Of a stretch of 64,000 nt of DNA, positions 57,064-64,000 are shown in pieces. The notes beneath the pieces were generated by a model. That model saw only the letters and a program-made list of their open reading frames with translations. It did not search any database and had not been told where the DNA came from. The position numbers and the translations under genes were made by a program. The stretch is taken from the NCBI GenBank assembly GCA_021464415.1, contig JAKCWG010000823.1, positions 248,001 through 312,000 of the forward strand. Direction: 5' to 3'. The DNA comes from Lonicera japonica. Its lineage: Eukaryota > Streptophyta > Magnoliopsida > Dipsacales > Caprifoliaceae. The stretch's first letter is position 1. Each line of letters begins with the position of its first letter.

Positions 57064-58557
57064 TGCCGCAACCAGAATAGCGCGCTTTGATAGAGCCCAA
57101 GTGCAAGCTTGCCAAGTTATAGTATAGTCTCGGAAGTGGAGGTTAGTTACAATTTAAGAGACAGTGAACACTAGCTCATACAAAGATTACAACACGAGGT
57201 TTCTCGAGATATGGGGAATGTTGGTGCATCTCTCAATAGCAAAGGGTGCGCGCTAGGCGACTCATTCCCGGATTGAAACTATATCAAGAAAGAGACAACC
57301 AACATTCCACCAAAGACAAGGTTATCATTCCTACCTCTTAGCTACGGCTGTGAAGCAAGGCAACCCATTCCCGATGAAGCTAATCTGAGATAGATATGAC
57401 AGACTCAACATAAAAAGATTTAACATAAAGCAAGTGTATGAAATCTCATGATTTAAAGAATGAAAATTAGAAAGTGAATCCTAAAAATGAAACGGAATGA
57501 AGTTTATGGAATAAATTTGTCATCTCATCATTTATCACGTATGGTGGAAAATAAAGAGTCTAAGTATCACATATAGTGTAAGAAGCACTCAATATATCAA
57601 TAAATGAATCAAAGATAAGCTAAACAAATTTATAATCCATCTATGGAGTTTTATGAACTATTTATAATCTCTACAAAAAGGATAAAAACTCCATGAATGG
57701 GAGAAAAAGGCTACAAGCTGTCTAGAACCATATAAATATGTTGTATGTTCATTAACAACCAAGAACTCAATATACAAGGCATATAAAGTCTTAACTTAAT
57801 ATGAAAAATACCTAGATTGCTTGAAATAATGGAGGATATGATGAAGAAAAGGATTCACAAATATTTATCAAACTTTAAACATGGATTGAGCCATTAATCA
57901 CCGAAAATTATATCGCGATTCACCTCCGTAACTTTAGTAAGAGACTACTCCATAATAAATGAAAGAACAAATATTATAGAAGAAGAAATCATTCTTACAA
58001 ATTAAGCACTTACAAGAGCTCCCCCTTCTCTCTAGAACTTGCAAGTGTAAAGAAATTAGATATATCATATCTACCCCCATTCCTTAGACTAAAAACTAGC
58101 CAAAGAAGTACAAAAACTAATAAAATAAACAAGGGAAAATATCAAAGAACAAAAACAACCAAAATAAGGCAAAAAGTAGGAGTTGGTGGCTGTCCTCGCC
58201 AGGCCTTGATCGATCATGGCCAACCCATGATCGATCATGGGGTGCTCTGCCTCAATACCATTTGTACCATGATCGATCATGGAATCCCATGATCGATCAT
58301 GCTTCTGCAAAATCTTCAAATCAGCATTTTTGGTAGCTTTTAGCTAGCACTTGATCAATTCCTTCAAGGCCATTGTATCCTATGCCTATAAACACATAGA
58401 AACACAACAAAAGCACACCTAGCGGGACAATATTTTATACAAAACTCGCTAAGGCACTAATCTTGAGATAAGCGGATAATTAGGCAGAATTAATGCAACA
58501 AACGAGTCAAGTGACTCCGAGAAAGAGCTTAAACATGACAATATTATACGTTTATCA
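57064..58557 (-). repeat. Athila-like LTR on the 5' side (1,494 bp)
   Basis: TG...CA ends, with ATATG on both sides, like a solo LTR. It lacks about 146 bp found in the other LTR; the join at TCGGAAG|TGGAGG uses a short shared AAG. Palindromes lie at 58,205-58,301 in the same 21/42/20-bp layout as the other LTR. Confidence 0.9.
58205..58301. repeat. Palindrome array in the 5'-side LTR
   Basis: Sites start near 58,205 (first base pair changed), 58,226, 58,268 and 58,288; the last three are perfect CATGATCGATCATG. Confidence 0.9.
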
Positions 58558-58562
58558 ATATG

Positions 58563-59160
58563 ACAAAAATATTCTTAGCGATACTCGGTCTAAAGTTGAA
58601 TGGCGAAAGTGGTGCATTTTATAATTTGATGCCTAAAGTGATTCGTTTTATAATTTGATGGCCAAAGTAATATTGTATCAGAATTTTAGTGGCTATTTGA
58701 GCTATTTATTCTATCATGAATGTAAGAGTTCATATTTTTTTTTCCAAAATAAATAAGGAGCAAGCAGAGTTGCTAAATTTTCTGACTAAAATAAGTGCTG
58801 GCTTAAAGTATATATATATAAATTGAATAAAACCGAACAAGATCGAACCTAAAATTTTGGTTTGTGTCTAGGTTTAGAAGATTTATAAGCCGACACCGAA
58901 TCAACCGTACTTTCAAATTCAATTTGGGTTTCATAATTTTATCTTGACCGAAATAAAAAACACCCCTACTTACGAGATGGCCATATATACTTCCGACACT
59001 ATTAAATGCAGCATTTTTCCTAAGATCTCTCATCGCAAGAAGTTAAAAGATCTATTCCATTCACTTTGCAATTAAAAAGATGGGGTTCCTCGTATATATT
59101 AGAATATATTTAACTTCAAATAAGAATACCTTGACATTCAGTAATAGTATCATTGTCCTA
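58563..59160. other. Right half of the pre-insertion repeat and AT-rich flank
   Basis: 58,570-58,720 resembles the inverted complement of the F segment. No gene supported in the rest. Confidence 0.5.
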
Positions 59161-59163
59161 TAA

Positions 59164-59568
59164 GAGTATCTCCAATAGAATAATCAAAATGACTTTTGAT
59201 TATCCATTTAGTAAGTTGTTAAAGTTAAGAATATAGGCCTCCCCAATGGCTATTTATTCTAACCAAATTTATAGGGTACATTATATTGATTGGCCACAAT
59301 TAATAAATTTGAATTTTGTTTCAAAAAAATGAGGAAAATATTATCTAAATTTGAAGAGATTCTCTTTAGCCAATAGAATTAGTGGGTCCCTTATTTTGAT
59401 TATTAAAGAAGGTTGTTAACTTTGACAATTGCAAATGGCATAAATTTGGTTATTGCTTAAACCTTAGGTTGCTAAAATTTAATTATGCCATTGGGAAAGT
59501 AAAATTTTTAGCAAACATTGTTAAAATTTATTATAATTATTATTTTGATTATAGTATTGGAGATACTT
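59164..59568. mobile_element. Tourist-like MITE (405 bp)
   Basis: Terminal inverted repeats of about 30 bp: GAGTATCTCCAATAGAATAA at the left, and AAGTATCTCCAATACTATAA on the complement at the right, both continuing TCAAAAT. A 3-bp duplication TAA (59,161-59,163; 59,569-59,571) fits PIF/Harbinger-type insertion. No coding capacity. Confidence 0.85.
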
Positions 59569-59613
59569 TAAGTCTCATAATAATACCCTGACTTTATTGA
59601 ACACTACTATAAG

Positions 59614-61446
59614 GAGGGTGTATTCAATTCACATTTTAAATTTTTTTTATTAATTTTCCAAAATCGGTGGATTCTTCTAGATCCATAGATTATTTTAAAT
59701 CTTTATAGAGTCTAACAAATTTTAATAAATCCCCCATCCAGACTTTATCCAATTTTTTTAATGAATGGACTTTTTAGTATTTCTATAGATTTTTCTAATA
59801 AATTCATTGATTCTTCTAATTATAATAAAAACTTCAAAGAATAAATAATAAAATAATTAGAGAATTAGAAACCTCATTTAACCCACTTTGTGGGAAAATG
59901 TTTTTACCTAGACCCAATATGTTTTACCCCAAAATTAGTATTTAACCCTATATTTTGTTTGTAGCCCAAGTTCAAAAATATTTTTTTCTTCGATATTCTA
60001 ATTTTTTTTAAAGCTAATTTGACCAAATAACCCTTAATGAACGATAAGATTGCTCCCCTCTATTTGCCAATTATCCTTATTATAAATAGTTACATTATTT
60101 AGGGGTTGCAAAACAACAAAATTTACTTATCTCTTAAATAAATTTTTTCTCCCCTAGGTGGAATATAATACAATTAATAATATCTTCATATTTCTCACTT
60201 ATAATAGTATTTATGATGTGATTTACTCTCCCACCCCGGAAAAAGTACCTTATTATCTTTTCTCTTCCCAGTCAGCAAAACCTAATCGTCCAACACTTCT
60301 TCCTCAAAAGGACAGGATTCTAATTGCAAGCCTATAGAAAAGGAGGAGGATTATTTGGCTTTTTTTTTTTAATCTTCATTTCTTTTTGAGTTAAGAGGTA
60401 TATTAATCTACACTTTTGGTATATTGTAGTTATATTTATTAAATATATAGTTGCTCTCGTTAAAATTAATCATTATTGTAGGGCTTTTATAAAAGTGTCA
60501 ACTCATACCATATATGTATAAATTACTTGTTCGATTATATTTATATTATATTCACGTATGCTACCATACATGTTTTGTCATAATTAATCTATAACATGTT
60601 TTGTCATAATTAATCTATAACATGTCTAGTTGTCTACATATGTTGTTAAATCTTTTCACAATATAAATGTTTTTGCATATATTGGTACATCCTAGGCATG
60701 TAGTCCTTATTTTATTTTTAATAAATTTGAATAGAATAAATGTGTCTTAATATATCTTCTTTTGATCATATTAGATATAACACGTATGTATGTAGATGTG
60801 TCCTTAACCTTTTATAAATTATAAATCTGTTGCAAATAATTCGGATCAAGTCTAAAAACCCAATGGATTGGGTTTTTTTTCTCTCCCTTTTTATTCAATT
60901 TTTATCTTTTGTCTAAAAAAAATCATAAAAGGGGAGAAAAAATCAAGAGGGCAACATCTCTATAATTTCGGAAGAAGATAACTGATTGGATAATTAAAAC
61001 TTTGAAAGTATAAATAGCAGTATTTAAAAGAAAAAGAGGCTTTAGATAGAGCTTAAAGAATGATGTAAAGGGACTTAAATAGATTATAGAGATGAAGAAG
61101 AAATAATAATGCATAAATTTGGGAAGAATAAGAGGTTTTAGATAGAGAGAATAGAGTGAAAATGTATAATAGATTATAGAGATAAGAAGAAATAATATCT
61201 AGGGTTTGTGAGAAAGATGGAAAAGAAATTGATGTGAAATCTTCTACTTGAAGAGAAGATTTGTTGGTGGATTTGTTATTCATAAAAATACTATTAAATA
61301 TATCAATTTATAAAATCCTTTAAAGTTTATTAAGTTTTGAATACCACAAGATTTTAAAAGACTTTTTAAAATCTTAATTGAATACCCACGAACTTTTAAA
61401 TCCTAAAAAAAAAAAGCATATAGAATGTAAATTGAATACACCCCCA
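59614..61446. mobile_element. Non-autonomous TIR element, 1.8 kb
   Basis: The left end GAGGGTGTATTCAATTCACA and the complement of the right end GGGGGTGTATTCAATTTACA are 20-bp inverted repeats. AAG flanks both sides (59,611-59,613; 61,447-61,449), though the duplication is short and could be chance. The termini resemble 'GGGTGTATTCAA' elements common in plants. No transposase; the interior is AT-rich with only chance frames. The word GAATACACCCCCAA recurs at 61,530, hinting at another end nearby. Confidence 0.65.
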
Positions 61447-61563
61447 AGTTATGTGTGTTGTCTACACAGTCAAGGGCGGACTCAAAGGGGGACGGGGTGG
61501 GCTTCCGCCCAGGGGAAAATTTTGAATACACCCCCAACTTTCAAATTTTGAAAATTTTGAAAA

Positions 61564-62050
61564 GTTTGTATCAGAAGTATACCAAATCCCAAGATTGATA
61601 GTACCAGCAATATATCTTATGATGCGTTTAACAGCAATCAAGTGAGATTCTTTTGGATCAGCTTGATATCTAGCATATCATGTACAAACACTATACAATA
61701 TATCCAGTCTACTAGCAGTTAAGTATAAAAGACTACCAATCATACTACGATACAGAGTACAAACACTCAACAGATTTTCCAGCTTGGTCTTTTCCTAACT
61801 TGCAAGTAGTACTAAAAGGAGTTGTCACATGTTTAGCATTATCAAGCATTCCAAAAAAAATCTCTTTACAATATCTTTAGCGTATTTAGTTTGTGAAATG
61901 AATATGCCATTCGAAAACAATTGTTTTACTACCATGTAAGCCCAAAAAGTAACTAAGTTCACCAAATTACTTGTACATACTCATTTCAAACTCTTGACGC
62001 ATAAGATCTGCAAAATTTTTAGTATTGATAGGACGCAGTTATCTTCGTTG
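61564..62050 (-). pseudogene. Copia reverse transcriptase C-terminal fragment
   Basis: Minus-strand words in order: MRQEFEMSMYK, FGELSYFLGLHG, MIGSLLYLTASRLDILYSVC, YQADPKESHLIAVKRIIRYI and AGTINLGIWYT, with several stops. This is the RT to RNase H connection of a Ty1/copia pol, unrelated to the copia element at 16,790. No LTRs seen beside it. Confidence 0.85.
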
Positions 62051-62059
62051 CTAAAAATA

Positions 62060-63598
62060 GCTTGATCAAAAACCCTTATGTACCTACAAAATATGTTAGT
62101 AACGTAGATAGTAGTAGTAAGGGGTCAAATATTCTAAATCATGGGAGTTGTTTATGAATCAATGAAAACAAAACTGAGAAAATAATAGATTTAGAATAAA
62201 AACCATTTTTTTTATCTTTTAAAAATGCTTACTTTTCTTAAGAATAATTTTAATACTAATAAAATGTAATCAAAGTAGAGAAAGTTGTTTTGGAGAAATA
62301 AAGTGTAGGGATTTCAAGAGTTAAGAATCCACCACCAAATTATCAATGGATCTAAACGAATAATATATTATTGCACATATATACCCAAAATAAATTCTAT
62401 ACTAGAAATTTGATTAAATGGAATCACCTATGGTATGTAGAGTGAACCCAAAAGCTTCGTAACCAAGTCTATAGTATTTGACAATTTATTTGTTTATAAG
62501 AGATTTTTCCTTTCAAGATCTATATTTTTTTTCTTTTAGAAATAATAATAATAATATAAGGTTGTCACTCACTCACATTAACACTCAACCACTCCATAAC
62601 TCTCAGAAGATAAATTTGGAAAATAAAATAAACTTAAGAAAATCCTATGGTATGTAGCTCATCTCTTTAGTCAAGTATAAAAACCAAAATGGGATTACCT
62701 ATGGTGTGTAGAGTAATCCAAAGATCTTATTTAAGAAAAATCACAAATGAGTATATTTATGCAATATTATAAAATTCTAAATCACAAATTAAAATGAGGC
62801 TTCATCTCTCCCCTTGAAAGGGATATTAGCCTTCCATAAAGATAGAAGAACAAAATAAATAATAAAATAGCTCCTAAATATCTCCAAATATGTGAGTAAA
62901 AGAATTTCTCTCAACACTCTACAATATTATCTTCTTTAACAAATAAAACAATAATACAAGAAGAAGAAAAATATGTAGCACTCAAATATTTTCTTTCTCT
63001 AGAACAAGCTTTCTTTCTCCAAGCTCTCCTCTCTTCTTCAAAACTCTCGTGTGGTGTGTTCTTCCCTTGACCAAATATGAATCCATTTATGTGAGAAAAT
63101 GGGAGAGAATATTAATGATGAAAGTAGACAATGAGGTGAGGGGGGTGTAAGAGAATAATGAGACTTTGTCTAGGTAGTGGAGTGTTGGGTTATGGGTTGA
63201 GAAATTAAAAAATATAAGAGTGGGCACACACTTTTGGGATATTTTTCTCTCTTTTTTTCTTTTGCTGCCGGAATTTTGTAATGCAATTTCGGATATGAAG
63301 ATGGCTGAATTTGGAAATGTGTTGAACTGAAAAGTTGTAGCTCTCGAAATTCTCTTGATTTTAGGCTCAAGAAACGCATGATTCGGAGTTTCGAGCAAAA
63401 CGTTATGCTTTAAAAACTATCCGAACAACTTTAGGTGTCTTGTCTCACATATTCAACAAAGTTAAGCATTTAATTACATCAATTGAGACAAGAACCTGCA
63501 AAACAACTAAATGTCAACATTAGATAACATAATGCAATTTTTGACACTTAAACTTCGGCATTTGGGGAATTAAAAATAACAGTTTTTGGTGCTTATCA
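62060..63598 (-). mobile_element. 3' LTR of a second Athila-like element (approximate lower end)
   Basis: The minus-strand LTR start TGATAAGCACCAAAAACTG is preceded by a polypurine GTTTGGGGGTGG (63,601-63,612). The lower end is uncertain; by comparison with the first element it lies within about 60 bp before the block at 62,100-62,150. No coding content; short minus frames at 63,087-63,398 are chance. Confidence 0.6.
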
Positions 63599-64000
63599 CA
63601 CCACCCCCAAACAGCATTTTGCTAGTCCGCAAGCAAAAAGAGAGATAATAAGGAGCCAAAACGAACCACTTTCCTTGGTGATTCTCGATTGCACTTAGCA
63701 TGTGCAACAAGCCTTTTAAACCTCTAAGTCACCCAAAGAGGACGAGTGAAGTCTCGTAAGGGTTTGCAGTGAAGACACCCATAAACTTCCAAAACGTATT
63801 TTAAAAAAAAAAAAATTATTTTCGGCGATACTTTCTCTTATTTTGCCTCAGAGAAATATTAAGTATCCAGCTGTAGAGAAGACAATGAATCATCCACATA
63901 TAGAAGTTAATAGAAGCTTGTATGCTATACAATACCAAAATGGCACAATCCTTCTTAAGATTCAGTGTTTGCAATCGGCATTTAAATAATTTTGATGTGA
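63599..64000 (-). mobile_element. Internal 3' region of the second Athila-like element, cut by the window end
   Basis: 63,720-63,790 (AGGACGAGTGAAGTCTCGTA then GGGTTTGCAG) matches 47,915-47,960 (AAGACGAGTTGCATCTCGTG, AAGGTTTTCAG) at the same distance from the LTR. The body lies to the right of the window. Confidence 0.65.

Larger units (their letters stand above)
46143..58557 (-). mobile_element. Athila-like Ty3/gypsy retrotransposon with rearranged 5' end
   Basis: Minus-strand order: 5' LTR (57,064-58,557), duplicated flank (56,648-57,063), 5' LTR remnant (56,559-56,647), primer-binding site, gag, protease, RT, RNase H, integrase, palindrome-rich spacer, env-position ORF, polypurine tract (GTTGAGGGGAGT, 47,810-47,821), 3' LTR (46,143-47,809). 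LTRs start TGA(C/T)AAACG and end GGTTGCGGCA. Target duplication ATATG is at 46,138-46,142 and 58,558-58,562, and again at 57,059-57,063. The PBS matches tRNA-Asp use and the env-position ORF is typical of Athila (family knowledge). Every coding block carries stops or frameshifts, so it is not autonomous. Confidence 0.9.

Noticed and set aside
60923..61283. Short minus-strand frames rich in Phe, Leu and Tyr
   Set aside because: Low-complexity AT-rich interior of a TIR element; no domain.

Overview
The window is nuclear DNA of a flowering plant, most likely a eudicot: it is AT-rich, has introns with plant-type splice sites, carries an intracellular NLR immune receptor, and is dominated by plant transposable elements (Ty3/gypsy Athila-like and Tekay-like, Ty1/copia, RTE and L1 LINEs, a Mutator-like element, Tourist-like MITEs). 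The species cannot be named from the sequence.

Layout. 1-3,150: repeat-rich flank. 3,197-6,988: a two-exon, intact CC-NB-ARC-LRR gene (+), bracketed by inverted ~200-bp arms at 1-222 and 7,312-7,509. 7,510-10,600: no convincing gene. 10,610-11,300: 3' end of an RTE-type LINE. 11,577-23,044: a three-element nest, in which a Tekay-like solo LTR (+) is broken by a 3.0-kb solo LTR on the other strand (13,236-16,251) and by a 6.0-kb decayed copia element (16,790-22,803). Each has its own 5-bp target-site duplication.

24,785-42,605: a minus-strand array of related exons that I read as one five-exon gene of unrecognised family (38,012-42,605, with a TATA box and a 197-residue predicted product) plus at least four diverged, partial or broken duplicates downstream. 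Almost all exons are phase 0 with lengths divisible by three. A Mutator-like element carrying an antisense piece of a plasma-membrane H+-ATPase gene (26,979-28,447), an internally scrambled RTE LINE (35,349-36,455) and a chromovirus remnant (40,860-41,140) are lodged in the array.

42,797-46,142: mosaic of old repeats, including a hairpin-forming tandem array and an L1-type LINE ORF1 remnant. 46,143-58,557: a minus-strand Athila-like retrotransposon with gag, protease, RT, RNase H, integrase and an env-position ORF, all broken by stops or frameshifts. Its 5' LTR end is replaced by a duplicated copy of the opposite flank plus a second LTR. Palindromes (CATGATCGATCATG) phased at about 21 bp occur in both LTRs and in the pol-env spacer. 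59,164-61,446: two terminal-inverted-repeat elements. 61,564-64,000: a copia fragment and the 3' LTR of a second Athila-like element that leaves the window.

The intact functional candidates are the NLR and, less certainly, the upstream member of the phase-0 exon array. The rest is transposon sequence at different stages of decay.
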